Below, piece by piece: positions 10,927 to 21,755 of a stretch of DNA of 64,000 nt. The notes under the pieces are model-generated. The model did no database searches. It saw only the letters and a list, made by a program, of their open reading frames with translations, and was not told the origin of the DNA. The DNA is from Symsagittifera roscoffensis (taxonomy: Eukaryota; Xenacoelomorpha; Acoela; Convolutidae). Position numbers and translations under genes: made by a program. The number at the start of each line of letters is the position of its first letter. Position 1 is the stretch's first letter. The stretch is taken from contig NC_087071.1 of the NCBI RefSeq assembly GCF_963678635.1, positions 8,415,842 to 8,479,841 on the forward strand. The letters are read 5' to 3'.

Positions 10927-11508
10927 ATGATCAAAATAGTAGCAGCAAGCTCTCTTAGCCGTTCCATTGCAAAACTTGACGAATCTGAACAACATAAGCT
11001 TGCCGATTCTGTTCATTCTTTACCCGGCCTAAATCTTGACCCTAATAGAGCAAGCTATTGTTACAATTATTTAACGTCAACCCACCTGAGGAAACATAAC
11101 TTTATACTGTGGCATGACCTACTCAACAACACAATAAAATCACATCCAAAAAAGAATAACAATCCCCAAACGGTTGATCAACTCATCGCGACTCTGAAAA
11201 CAATTCCCAATCTCTTCTGCGTTTTGACATGTCAACGAGTAGGAGCTCCGTACATCTTTGACGACCTTGTGAAGGCCTTGGACTGTTACGTCATTGACGT
11301 GACAAAGCACGTTATCAGCGCGTCTGAACAAATCGACGAATCGGTGCTTGCTGAGTATCGCAGACTTCATCAGCATTCTGACATTGAGTTACGTACTTTG
11401 GCCACTGTACTGCACTATTACCCCAACATCAAACGGATCTTCAAAACACGTGGTACGAAGCGAAGATCAGCTGGAGAGAGACGCGAGGCGAAAAGACTAA
11501 ATTACTAA
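10927..11508 (+). CDS. Upstream LINE-associated ORF, 193 aa, function unknown
   Basis: An ATG at 10927 opens an intact 193-codon frame ending TAA at 11506-11508; the frame is also open for 11 codons upstream. I do not recognise a named domain with confidence. Visible features are a compact mixed alpha/beta look, the blocks FILWHDLLNNTIKSH, LFCVLTCQRVGAPYIFDDL and CYVIDVTKHVIS, and a very basic C-terminus (TRGTKRRSAGERREAKR) that suggests nucleic-acid binding. It sits 123 bp before ORF1 in the same orientation, with a duplicated leader between them, so it is probably a third ORF of the LINE rather than a host gene. It is intact while ORF1 and ORF2 are broken. Confidence 0.6.
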   Translation: MIKIVAASSLSRSIAKLDESEQHKLADSVHSLPGLNLDPNRASYCYNYLTSTHLRKHNFILWHDLLNNTIKSHPKKNNNPQTVDQLIATLKTIPNLFCVLTCQRVGAPYIFDDLVKALDCYVIDVTKHVISASEQIDESVLAEYRRLHQHSDIELRTLATVLHYYPNIKRIFKTRGTKRRSAGERREAKRLNY

Positions 11509-11514
11509 ACAGGT

Positions 11515-11631
11515 AGGCGTGCTTATCGAGTCTCTGGCTCTGAGCCCCTCCCTATAAGTACTGAAGTTGTTTTTAGATTTACTCTTTACATAGGTGCGCT
11601 TATTGAGTCTCTGGCTCTGAGCCCCTCAAAG
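11515..11631 (+). repeat. Duplicated leader of about 37 bp before ORF1
   Basis: GAGTCTCTGGCTCTGAGCCC with flanking bases occurs at about 11516-11552 and again at about 11593-11629, the second copy ending directly before the ORF1 start codon at 11632. The copies differ at few positions. They could be tandem leader or promoter units, or a translational re-initiation region between the two ORFs. Confidence 0.75.
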
Positions 11632-12511
11632 ATGTCTAAACATAACACTCGAAATCGAGTCAAATCAATCTCTGATTCATGCTTCACCTGTGATGAGAAA
11701 ATCCTGAAAAATGAAAGTTCATTCGACTGCTTCGTCTGTGGCTGTCGAATGCATCTGACTAAAAATTGTACTGGCCCGAGTGAAGCGGCTGTCAATGGAG
11801 TACTGGCTATCGGAAAAAATTCCTTACTTCTTTGTAACAAGTGTATCGAAGAGAAGCGCCACAAAAAGCTAGCACAATCTGCCCATGTGAACACGGTCTC
11901 AAATGAACACCAAGAAAGTCAGATGAAAAACCTTGAAACCGAAATGACTGACCTCAAGAAAACTGTGTCCGAAATCAAAACGCTTCTCACAAGGAAACCG
12001 CCCGATTCCGGGCAACCAGCTCGAAATAGTCCGATTACCAAATCACAAGAACAAATGCGGAAACCTCCCGAAGAACTCGATGGAATTCGTATACGTGGTA
12101 TCCCAGAATCAACGGAAAAAAGGCAAGAGTACGCCAAGAACACGACCTTGCAGAAGTTGAAAAACTACTAACCCATATGGAAGTCAATGCTATTATAGGC
12201 GACGTCATAAGACTTGGCCGATATGAAGAGAACAAACGAGAACTATCCTATTAAAAGTTCCAAATGCATATCAGCGTCGAATGGTACTGCTATCGGCGAG
12301 AAAGCTGAAAACTTTCAGTCAACCAATCTTTCTCAGCAAACAACTGACAAAAGAAGAAGCTGACCTTGAAAACTTAGCTCTTGTGAGACGACGAGAACTG
12401 ATAAATAAAGGCACCGATCCGAAAAATCTGCGTGTTCGTGACGCAACCCTGTTCATTCGACAGGGCGCAAAGTGGACAAAAGAGAAGCTCCCGTGGCGGA
12501 CGAATGACTAG
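11632..12511 (+). pseudogene. LINE ORF1, PHD-type zinc finger and RNA-binding domain, frameshifted
   Basis: The first frame (11632-12171, 179 codons) starts MSKHNTRNRVKS and carries a Cys/His finger: CFTCDEK, FDCFVCGCRMHLTKNC, LLLCNKCIEE, a C-x2-C...C-x2-C...H...C...C-x2-C pattern typical of PHD fingers in CR1-like ORF1 proteins. A short coiled coil follows (ETEMTDLKKTVSEIKTLL), then IRIRGIPESTEK, the start of an ORF1 RNA-binding domain. The continuation appears in other frames: the region 12122-12245 encodes VIRLGRYEENKRE, and 12281-12511 encodes QRRMVLLSARKLK and LRVRDATLFIRQG. At least two frameshifts therefore separate the parts. ORF1 proteins coat the LINE RNA; this copy cannot make one. 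Confidence 0.82.
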
Positions 12512-12513
12512 CA

Positions 12514-15392
12514 GCTTTCATAAATATACTAATTTACAATGTGAGAAGTATACTTGAATACCAACGCCGAACAAATTTCTCCAATGCCGTTCAAGTGAAA
12601 AATATTTATCAAATTATCTGCCTAACAGAAACGTGGCTCACAGAGAGCATTAGCGATATAGGTCTCTTTCTAACCAACTATGCGATACATCGAAAAAACA
12701 GACTATCTGATAAAGGGTTGACAAAGCATGGCGGTGTACTGATAGCAGTAAGCAAAAACATTCCAAGCTCTCAAATTGACTCAATTTTTCAAGACTGTGT
12801 GATAATTCGTATAAGCTTAAATAAAAATTCCTAATATGTTGTCTTTACAGCGCCCCGTCAAACAGTGCGTACACATGGACTCTTCCGGACATCGTTGAGC
12901 GCCTAAAATTCATTAGGCGAAAACATTTCGAATACAGTGCTGTTTGCTCATATGTAGCTGGAGACATCAATCTTTCATCTACACACTGGCCCTCAATGAC
13001 GTCAACATCTCTCTTCGAGCAAACAATCCTCAATGAACTATGTGAATCAAATTTTCAGCAACTCATAAAAACCCAGGACGGAAGGTCACTGGATGTTCTC
13101 TTATGCAATAAACCCCAGTATGTGACAAGCATAGTCATTGATAACCATCTGAGAAGTTACTTCAATTCTGATCACAAACCTTATCAAGCTAAAGTCTCGT
13201 TTGACATCCGACCTGTACATATCTCTTCACCGTCTCCCAAACAAAAGCTAGACTTCGGTATATTTGCATACAAGAAAGCTAACTAGAAAGAAATTAATGA
13301 GTTCATTCTCCAACATCCCTTCCGACCATACAGCATGAGCAACGTGGACTTGATGGTTGAACTTTGGTATAAGTGGCTACATGAAATATTAAAGGATCTT
13401 CTTCCAATAACTACGAAACATAGGTCCGAACTGGCTCCATGGGTAAGTGGCAACTCTTCAAACCTCATCAAGAAGTTAAAAACACTTCAATTGAAACAAC
13501 AACGGCAGCCCACGCCGTCAAACAAAATCAAAATCGAATGTCTACAAACTGAGCTCACCCTGTCGCTTCAAAATGACCAGCATCTACATGAGAAGACGCT
13601 CTTCAAGGAAGGCAAATTCAGCGACATACAGAGATACTTGAAGTCGATCACCAAGTCGAACACTATCCCTACCGAAATTTTTTTGGATCAAAGAACTGCC
13701 AATACAGATATTGAAAAAGTAATATTATTCAACGAATACTTTCAATCAGTGTTCACTCAAAACACCTACTATACGAAAATAGGCGAACAAAATAGCATCC
13801 TACTAAATCAGATTCACTTTACGACCGATGAAATAGAAAACGCTCTGCAACTACTGGACGTAAATAAAGCCAAAGGACCGGATAAGATCGGGAACTTACT
13901 TCTGAAGAGTCTCTCCAAGTCACTGCCAAAATCACTGCACTTACTGTTTAACCTCGTCGCAAATAAAGCCCGATTTCCGGAAAAATGGAAAGTCAGTGAA
14001 ATTGCATCAATACTCAAAGACGGAGATAAACAAGATGTGAGTAATTACAGGCCTATCAGCCTGCTTTCAACAGTCACAAAACTGTTAGAGAAACTGATTT
14101 TCGAGAAGCTGACTCCAATTGTTTACCCAACTCTGGCATCAGCCCAACATGGTTTCAGACCCAAACGGTCAACTATAACGAACCTTATAGAAAATCTGCA
14201 TGAAATCTATAGCTGCTTAGAGTCTGAAAACTGCTCCTATCTGAATATCTTCTATATAGACTTCGAGAAAGCGTTTGACAAAGTCACGCATGAGCTTCTC
14301 ATACAAAAGTTGGCTGCTCTGGGAATTGGTGGAAACTGTTTGAATCTGTTAAGAAGCTACCTCTATAAACGGAAGCAAACTGTGAGACTAAATGACACTG
14401 TTTCAGATGAATTAGAAGTATTCAGTGGCGTACCACAAGGCTCCATCCTCGGACCGCTCTTCTTCTTGGTTTTCATAAACGATCTTCCATCATGTGTCAT
14501 GTCCAAATCGTTCGGTTATGCTGATGACTACAAAATTGTAGGCGACAACCCTTTAACACTGAATATAGACGTTAGAAAACTGTGGCGGTGGTGTGACGAA
14601 AATTTCATGTCAATGAACTTAGGAAAAAGTAAAGTGCTCTGCATTAAAGGTACAGCTCCTATTGCACTGCCAAACCATGAATTTGAAACAACTGAATGTA
14701 TGAAAGATCTGGGAATTCTCGTAAATGACACACTCTCGAGGAATCTGCATGCAAAGAAAAGGACCGAAAAAGCCTTGAACGCTCTCTTCATCCTAAAACG
14801 GAATCTTTCAAAAGCGACGTTTTGGACCAGAAAGAACGCATATATCTGTTATGTTGTGCCCATTTTAAACTACAGATCAGCCCTTTGGAAACCATCAAAA
14901 GGCGACTTAGGTACTCTTGAAAGTATCCAGCGAAAAGCAGTATCATGGATCTTCATCACAAACAACATATCCTATAAGGATAAGCTCGGGAAACTCGATA
15001 TCCTTCCAATCTCCTTATATCAAGAACTTCATGTTATTCTCTTGTTTGCCAAAATACTAACCGGAAAAGTTGACATAGACTGGCGTAGTCAAGTAACCAT
15101 CACAGACATCGGTACTCGAAGAACACAAGCAACACGAAATTTTGCCTGCCAACAAATACGTCTGAAGAAGTGTGAATCAGATTACTGGTTTCGAGCTTGC
15201 CGTCTGGCCAACCTTTTTAACGATTACTTCAAATTTGACATAATCTTTGATCCAGGATGCAAAATTAAACTGCTGGAAGTTTATACGAAGTTCTTCAAAA
15301 CCCGCTACAACGAGTCAGATTCATACACTTGGCGGATATTATATGGCTGCAACAACTGTAGAGATTCGAAGAAACTTAATTTTAACAACTGA
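12514..15392 (+). pseudogene. LINE ORF2, AP-endonuclease plus reverse transcriptase, with frameshift and stop
   Basis: The frame overlaps the end of ORF1 and opens with INILIYNVRSI, the usual start of an apurinic-type endonuclease. It continues with the catalytic-region motifs CLTETWL, AGDINLSSTHW and SDHKP. The first part (to 12834) is in a different frame from the rest, so there is a frameshift near 12835. A single TAG at 13284-13286 interrupts the second frame, after which 13335-15392 (685 codons) is intact. The reverse transcriptase shows NYRPISLLS, HGFRPKRST, IDFEKAFDKV, GVPQGSILGPLFF and the catalytic YADD. The C-terminus has a Cys-rich end (YGCNNCRD). In an active element this protein nicks the target and copies the RNA. 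Confidence 0.9.
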
Positions 15393-15480
15393 AACACGAA
15401 CGTTGAACCTCCCAATCACTGGGTTTTATGCCAACCCTTGGATTAGTCCTAAATCCTTTGTTATTATTATTATTATAGGG
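15393..15480 (+). other. LINE 3' UTR and ATT-repeat tail
   Basis: After the ORF2 stop there are about 60 bp of unique sequence and then TTATTATTATTATTATA. A short 3' UTR and a microsatellite end are usual in CR1/L2-like LINEs, where the tail primes reverse transcription. Confidence 0.7.
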
Positions 15481-15484
15481 CAGC

Positions 15485-16248
15485 GCACTTAACATGCGAA
15501 AATGGTTTGTCTAAGCCTTTTCTAAAAAAATTTGGATAAGTTTGGGCAAGCCATTTGCGAAAGTGCCAGTCTTGTTTTCCACCCTTTCCCCCATTTTTGA
15601 AAATAAGAGAATTTTATTTATTATAGTAGTTTTCTTCTGATTTTCATTGTTTTTTTCCTTGTTCCTCTATTTTTGTATACGTCGTTTTCATAATAAAGAT
15701 ACGGGCTGCTAATGGCTAAAAGCTAGCTTGTTACTACGATTTAAACAAAAATCCTACAAAAATTGGCTACCTTACAAAAATTTCCCTAGTCGATCAAGGA
15801 AGAATATTTTGCAAGAACTAGTTTACTGAAGTCAGACCAGTTTAGAGTCCTAAAAACAAGTAGAACATGTGGAAGATGTTTACCGGCAAAGCTCGTAATT
15901 CTTGTGAAAACAACGTGGTCAGATTTGTACTGAAAACAGGCAGCAGTGATATTGCTTTAAAATCGTTTTGATTATCAATCTCATTTTCTTGATGAATTGC
16001 CATTACTAAGCATTTTTTGAAAAAGTAGGCAGAACGCAGTAAAAATCACAAATGTTTGTCAGAAAAATGACCGCAAGAACAACAGCATTTATCATTTTCA
16101 TAACAATGATAAGTTCAGACGAAAACTATAGCCTGTTAATTTTTACAATGAAAGGGGCTGAAAAAAGGGCATGGCTGCTCTGAAATTGGTTGCGAAAAAA
16201 AAACATAAAACCTCGGCCCTGGTGACTCAAGCTGCCTTATGTACATAC
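15485..16248. other. AT-rich intronic DNA
   Basis: No coding, RNA or repeat feature is recognised between the LINE tail and the FN3 exon donor at 16249. By its position it is intron of the minus-strand FN3 gene. Confidence 0.5.
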
Positions 16249-16536
16249 CTGGTGACTGTTTTCCATTCCTGGCGACCAGAAGACCGTGACAGTCGAGGAA
16301 GATATCCCATTGGTCGGCCAATCTTGGGTGACAATCACCGGTTCTACGGGTTCGACTGGATCTCCTGGCGACAACCAGACGAATGTTTTGCTAGTAGCGG
16401 GGTAATTGGGCACAGGAGGTAACATGACGTCATCGAACAGAGTGATTGGAAATGAAGTGGCAAGTGACAATACACCGTGCGAGAGCGCTGTCAGGAAAAG
16501 GATGTAATCACTGCCGGGTACGAAGCCGCTTGGTGC
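16249..16536 (-). CDS. FN3 gene, exon (end of one FN3 domain, linker, start of the next)
   Basis: The acceptor is TCTGATCTTTTAG|GCACC and the donor CACCAG|GTATGT, both strong. The exon is 288 bp, phase 0 at both ends. It opens with SGFVPGSDYILFLTALSHG, the PGxxY turn and G strand of an FN3 domain, followed by an acidic, proline-rich linker (SPGDPVEPVEPV) and then ISSSTVTVFWSPG, the first strands of another FN3 domain. It is the last member of the eight-exon chain with matching phases. The next exon in gene order may be 5746-5412, which also starts in phase 0. The protein is expected to be extracellular. Confidence 0.8.
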
Positions 16537-16860
16537 CTAAAAGATCAGAAAAGCAGGTTGGAAAGCAAACTGAAAACCTATCAACGCTGAAGTCGTCCAC
16601 GCAGAATCGAATTAACAAAACATATTCTATAAGTTTTGCTTTCTTTCAGTTGGGAATAATTTTGAGTCGATCAAGAAACCTGCGATCGATTGACGTTTCA
16701 TGAGAAAAAATTTATCACAGTAATTATAAAAAGGTTGCGTAACAATTTACACCTGTTCTCATTACACAAAAAAATTGTAAAATGATTTCAAAAATGATTA
16801 AAAAACATTTAAGCCGTTCAATTTATTTGATGTTCTAACATTTGGCGTCGCAAGGAGTAC

Positions 16861-16986
16861 ATTCGAGTGATCTGTGATGTCTGTGATTTCATGTTGGCTG
16901 GATGCCATAAGGCTCCCATCTGGGAATGCTGGCGATATCCTCATATCAGTCCATTTTCCAACTTGAACCAGCTCAACACCGACAGT
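16861..16986 (-). CDS. FN3 gene, exon (middle of an FN3 domain)
   Basis: The acceptor is TTTTTGTTATAG|ACTGTC. Only phase 0 is open at the start. The donor is taken as TCGAAT|GTACTC, giving 126 bp or 42 codons; an alternative donor AAAT|GTTAGA a little downstream is also in phase 0. The peptide VGVELVQVGKWTDMRISP followed by EITDITDHS supplies the strands between the N-terminal half in 17331-17384 and the PGSDYIL turn in 16249-16536. The choice of donor is the uncertain part. Confidence 0.7.
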
Positions 16987-17330
16987 CTATAACAAAAATA
17001 TCGTCAAAATACAAAATAGTTCTCAGCCAAAGCTTAAACTTGTTCAAATAATTCTTGGAAGCTTCGCGTTCGCTATTTAGCTTGTTTTCTAACTTCTTAA
17101 CCGACATCTGCAAAATAAGAAATTGTTCTCACTTTATATTTTAATTTTGTTCAAAAAATTCGTATTTACATTTTATAAATTTTTGAACGCTGAATAGCGT
17201 TAAAATTGCCTCGTCAAACAAAAAACAGTTTTTGAACGAAATGGTATCGCCAAGACAGTTTGCCGGTATAAATACTTTGTAAAATACCCGACACACAGAG
17301 GTATATAAAAGAACAAAAGTCCATTTTTAC

Positions 17331-17384
17331 AGAGTTATGCATGCAATTTCGGTGCTTCAGATAAACCTGAGCTGTAAATGCAAC
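17331..17384 (-). CDS. FN3 gene, micro-exon of 54 bp
   Basis: The acceptor CCAACTTTTCAG|GTTGC and the donor AACTCT|GTAAAA bound 18 codons, VAFTAQVYLKHRNCMHNS, phase 0 on both sides. It fits between exon 19352-19610 (ends VTWNLKYSAGPY, phase 0) and exon 16861-16986 (starts phase 0), giving a continuous FN3 sheet. It is short, so the support rests mainly on the phase match and the two good splice sites. Confidence 0.6.
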
Positions 17385-19351
17385 CTGAAAAGTTGGCTTT
17401 TTTTTCAAAAACAGGTTATTGCGTTTTTTTTTCAATTTTGTTATTCCAAAACTTTTACTACTAGTTATAATTAAAGAATATTGGCTGATAAATCATTTTT
17501 TGCCAAACGTTGACTACTTTGAGCATCTGAGTTGGTCAAAATTGATTCTTCTTGGGTGAGTTAAGTTCAAAGCTACTTTATGAGAACAAAGTGGGCAGTT
17601 TGAACTAAATAAATTTTGCGAAAAAACGTTTATCTATACCTTTGCGCTAAAAATTTTAAAATCGGCCAAAAATTTTTTTAGGACTGACAAAACTAGTTTA
17701 AAAAGAAACTGACAAATTGCAAGAAACAGGCCATATTGATATAAATTTTCCAGCCTAACAAGTAGCACTTAAAAATTAAAACCCATTTCTCCTTAAATGG
17801 GCTCACTTCAGACAAAGAAAAAGCTTGCTTAGAAAAAAATTTAGCAGACTAGTTTGCTGAAAATTATTATGCAAAACTCGGGACTAATTCTTTTTTTTTC
17901 AAAACTAATCCGTTTTGTTGATTTTAGGCCAGCAAAAGTTACGCAAGAATCACGTGTTTAATTGCTGACAGTTTTGTAAGAAAGTAAAAGTTCTTTACAG
18001 CCCAAGCAAATTTATAAAAAATATCATCTTTCCAACTGTGTAACTACGATTATTTTCGCTTGTAGATAAATCTATTTTCCTATCTTTTTTAATTAAAACA
18101 CCAATCTTGGATACAACAAATAACAGTTAAATACAACAAACGAATTCAGATGCAGTTTTTCTGTATCAGTTTTTGCCTAAAATTAACTAAATTGATGAAA
18201 ACGCATTTCATTTTTCAAATTTTATTTGTTTTGTCCGGATGATTTCAATCAGCACTGTACTTTGGAAACTTTCTGCATTTCAAAGATTCTTTTTCAAACT
18301 GATGATTTTAGATGTCAAAGTTGCCGGCAACAACAAAATGTCAGGTAATTTTTTGTCAAAAGATTAGATTGCTCTGGTTTATTAATTTTGTCTATCAGGG
18401 CTTTTTAACGCTACAAGTTTTTGAACTTTTAACACATTTTTAAAATGCAGATTTGCTAAAACAAACGTTTTCCGACGTCAAATTGAGCATTTATATAAAA
18501 ACAAGACTGCTGGTATATCATAGCAAAGCCCTGAATGTTTCGACTGCCCCTTGATCCATATTGAACAGTATTGGAAAAGTTTTAATAAATATGAAAAAAA
18601 AATTTTGATAAATTTTGGAAACTATCAACGATCAAAAACAAAATTAATACAATCATAAAAAGAAAATAATGATAATATGGAGAATATCAAAGATCAAGTA
18701 CCAAAATTTGAGAAGTACAAATTACATACGACCGAATAGCTAGCCTCAATTCAATTTGGAACAACTTTGTTGCGCGGGATAGTTCAACACGTATAAATTA
18801 TTTGTGTTACAGTTTGAGGATTGTGGATCAAAACTTCATAAGGTGCATAACATTGTCCAGAGCATGGCCAGACTCGCCAATTTCAAATTCCCTAAGTTTT
18901 CTAGAAAATAATCGAAGGTAAATATCTATTTATTTTTGATTTTAGGGAAACAATATCTTTTTTTGGGGAACAAAATATTGTTGTCGGAGTTTATTATTTT
19001 GATCGCCGAAAATTGACTGAATAGAAAAAACGATACCAAGCATAAATTGTCCTTTTTCTTCGAAAATCGGAACAATAATGTTAGTAGATTCACTGATCGC
19101 AAAAGGATTGCCAACAATTTGGTATCAAAAAAAGCCCATAACCGAAAAATTTTTTGTTAAATTTATATAAAGAGTTCAAAAAATTAAAACAGACAAAATT
19201 TAGTTAAGGCAACACACAATCTAGAGGTGTCCCAAGGTCACCTACAAAATCAAATATGCATGTGAAGTTTGCTGAAAATTGGCAGATTGATATTTTCACT
19301 TAATTCTTTCTACAACAATTTTTTGCAACTTATTATATTGCGTCAATTTAC
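17385..19351. other. Intronic AT-rich DNA with a partial inverted-arm element copy
   Basis: By exon phase this is intron of the FN3 gene. Around 18490-18560 it contains the family word ACAAGACTGCTGGTATATCA, and near 18750 TTTGGAACAACTTTG, both belonging to the long-inverted-repeat family of 6743-8226. The rest shows nothing recognisable. Confidence 0.5.
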
Positions 19352-19610
19352 GTATGGGCCAGCACTGTATTTCAGATTCCAGGTAACGTTTGGGATGTGG
19401 CCGTATCCAGGGTATGATGGCACTATGATTTCACAATCATCATTCCAGTTCTGAGGCACAGGTTGGGGTTCAATTGGTGTCGCTATCACCTCAAACTCAC
19501 TCGAGTGGCTCAGTGCTTGAGTGTATTGGTCGGATTTGCTGGTAGAACTGATTGTGAATGTGTAATTTTCTCCTGGCATCAGATCCTTAAAGCTGTTATT
19601 CCGACTCAAC
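19352..19610 (-). CDS. FN3 gene, exon (end of one FN3 domain and start of the next)
   Basis: The acceptor is TTATTGTTTCAG|GTTGAG and the donor CCATAC|GTAAAT. The exon is 259 bp, incoming phase 2, outgoing phase 0. It encodes SFKDLMPGENYTFTISST, a textbook L-x-PGxxY segment of an FN3 domain, then SSEFEVIATPIEPQPVPQ as interdomain linker, then CEIIVPSYPGYGHIPNVTWN, the start of the next domain. The incoming phase matches the phase-2 end of exon 38460-38646, completing the glutamine codon. The intron between them is then 18.8 kb and contains the whole minisatellite. Confidence 0.85.
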
Positions 19611-19859
19611 CTGAAACAATAAATCTGAAACTTTTTTAATAGCTTATTCACGACGAAAAAAAAAACATCAAGTGTGTATACGAAGTATGTTAAGACAATT
19701 AATATAAAAATCTTTCCATTTAATATATTTGTAGTAAAGTTAACAGTTAACTTGCTTCTATAAATTTTAGAAAATCAATAAAATGTCCTAATTTTTGGCA
19801 ACGTCTTGAATTTTTGCCGTGTGTATCCTTGAAACTGTTTGAATTGATTGATTTTATAA

Positions 19860-20078
19860 AGAAGGAATTTATCCACGAGGCAAAGGATGAACACACGAGC
19901 TGTTTCCCTGCCTACGCAAAATCGCTCTGTTTTACCCCTGGTTATCAATTACATGCATGTTTGTTGAACTGGGTAAGATAAACGAACCCTTGAGTAAAAA
20001 TAAGGAAATTGATGGCCTCGAACCACCGACCTGTCGAGTGAAAAGACTGAGCCATTTCACCACCGCTCTCCTATTTTA
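19860..20078 (-). mobile_element. tRNA-derived SINE-like element
   Basis: On the minus strand, from about 20078, there is a tRNA-like head: an A-box-like TGGTGAAATGG, a B box GGTTCGAGGCC, and a T-arm-like stem GGTGG/CCATC around the B box. The spacing between boxes is slightly short for a functional tRNA and no acceptor stem is evident, so a tRNA-derived SINE is more likely than a tRNA gene. The body would extend toward 19860; its end is not defined. Confidence 0.5.
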
Positions 20079-20179
20079 ATGAAAAACCAGAAAAAATTGT
20101 TAAATCTGCGAAAGGACTCAAACATTGAAAAAATTTGTTGTAGAATTTTTGAAAAATTTTGTTTCGCAGTAAATCGCTT

Positions 20180-20810
20180 CAACAAATCATACCTCGAGCA
20201 CTGTCGAAACATACCTCGAGCACAGTGGAAACATGCCTAAGGCACGGTCAATATATACATCGAGCAAGGTTGAAGCCTACCGCGAGCACGGTCAAAGCAT
20301 ACCTCAAGCTATGTCGAAACATACCGGGAGCACGGTCGAAACATACCGGGAGCACGGTTGAAACATACTTCGGGCACGGTCGAAACATACCTCGAGCACG
20401 GTCGAAACATACAGCGAGCATGGTCGACAAATACCGCGAGCACGTTTGAAACATATCCGAGAACGGTCGAAACATACCGCGAGCACGGTCGAAACTTTTC
20501 TCAAGCGCTGTCGAAACATAGCTCGAGCACGGTCTAAATATATCTCCAGCACGGTCGAAACATGCCTCGAGCACGGTCGAAACATACCTCGAGCACGGTC
20601 GAAACATACAGCGAGCATGGCCGACAAATACCGCGAGCAGTGTCGAAACATACATCGCCAAGGTCGAAACAAATCTGGAGCACTGTCTAAATATACCTCG
20701 AGCACGGTCGAAGAATACTTCGAGCACGGTCGAAACATACCGCCAGTACGGTTGAAGCATACCTCAGGCACTGTAGGAACATAATTCAAGCACTGCTGAA
20801 AGATACCGAT
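20180..20810. repeat. 22-bp minisatellite, array 1
   Basis: The repeat is built on the core CGAGCACGGTCGAAACATAC within a 22-bp unit, with substitutions in most copies. It ends in a conserved junction (near GATACCGATTAATCCGCGG) that leads into spacer 1. The unit has no stop in any frame and 22 is not a multiple of 3. Long open frames with a 22-residue period therefore appear on both strands (for example HTSSTVETYLEHGRN); these are not genes. Confidence 0.95.
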
Positions 20811-21055
20811 TAATCCGCGGTAAATCTAGGTCATAAAAAAATTCCTCTAATTATCAACAATTTTTTAAGCATTTTTGACTTGAATTGCAAACCAGTATTC
20901 CAACAGATAAAAACATTTAGCCTGAAAAACTCAACTCTAAACGATATTTAAAAACTGAAAAAAAAACTCTAATCTTTTTATTCTGATAAAAAATCATGCT
21001 AAAATGTTTTCAGAATTTGGATAATAAATTGTTGTTTCAAAGACAAAAATTGCCT
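20811..21055. repeat. Composite-repeat spacer 1
   Basis: AT-rich spacer with the conserved words AATTATCAACAATTTTT, CATTTTTGACT and GAATTGCAAACCAGTA. The same words follow each minisatellite array (21479, 22249, 23476, 31926), showing that array plus spacer is the duplicated unit. Confidence 0.85.
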
Positions 21056-21478
21056 GAATTCGGTCGAGCGATATCGAAACCTATTTCACTTGGGTCGACC
21101 ACGGTCAAGCCATTTGTTTTGCTCGAGCATGATCAAAAGCTACCAAAATTTGGTCGAGCACGGTCAAAATTTACCAATTTTTGTTCGAGACGGTCGAATC
21201 ATAAAGTGAGCACGGTCGAGCATGGTCAAAATATACCTCGAGCACGGTGGAAACATACCCGAGTACTATTGAAACATACCTAAGCCATGGTCGAAACATA
21301 CCTCGAACAGGGTCGAAACATACCGCGAGCACGGTCGAAACATACCTTAAGCACTTTCGAAACTTACCTCGAGCACGGTCGAAACATACATCGAGCACAG
21401 TCGAAACATACCGCTAGTACGGTCGAAGCATACCCCAAGCACGGTCGAAACATAATTCAAGCACTATCAAAAAATACC
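21056..21478. repeat. 22-bp minisatellite, array 2
   Basis: It begins with divergent units (GAATTCGGTCGAGCG, CTTGGGTCGACCACGG, GTTCGAGACGGTCGAA, ATAAAGTGAGCACGG) and becomes regular after about 21210. The same lead-in order recurs in arrays 3, 4 and 6, so each array has a fixed polarity. Confidence 0.95.
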
Positions 21479-21755
21479 GAATATTCCAAGTAATTCGATT
21501 TAATAAAATTTTTCTTTCAATTATCAACAATTTTTGAATCATTTTCAACTCAAATTGCAAACACCAGTACTCCAAGAGATTTGAAATAGCATGAAAATAG
21601 CATACTCCAAGAGATTTAGAATAGTATAAAAAATATTTCAACTCTAGACAGCCTTAAAACTGCAAATAACTCTAAACATTTTATTCTGATAAAAACATCA
21701 TACACTGCCAGAATTTCGATGATAAAATGTTGTTTCATAGTCCAAAATGGCCAGA
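21479..21755. repeat. Composite-repeat spacer 2
   Basis: It carries AATTATCAACAATTTTTGAA, TCAACTCAAATTGCAAAC and ATTTTATTCTGATAAAAAC in the same order as spacer 1. Confidence 0.85.

Larger units (their letters stand above)
10732..15480 (+). mobile_element. CR1/L2-like non-LTR retrotransposon, inactivated
   Basis: The element runs from an untranslated leader starting near GGGGCAGCCGTGGTGG to a short 3' UTR ending in TTATTATTATTATTATA. In order it carries an extra ORF, a PHD-finger ORF1, and an ORF2 with AP-endonuclease and reverse transcriptase. Simple 3' microsatellite tails and a PHD-type ORF1 are known from the CR1/L2 group. Lesions are few (frameshifts in ORF1, one frameshift and one in-frame stop in ORF2), so the insertion is fairly young. 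GGGCAGC occurs at 10735-10741 and again at 15478-15484 and could be a target-site duplication, but 7 bp could also be chance. It lies in the + orientation, opposite to the FN3 gene. Confidence 0.88.

Noticed and set aside
15247-15492. Second open frame overlapping the LINE ORF2 end
   Set aside because: It is a shadow of the ORF2 C-terminus and 3' UTR in another frame.
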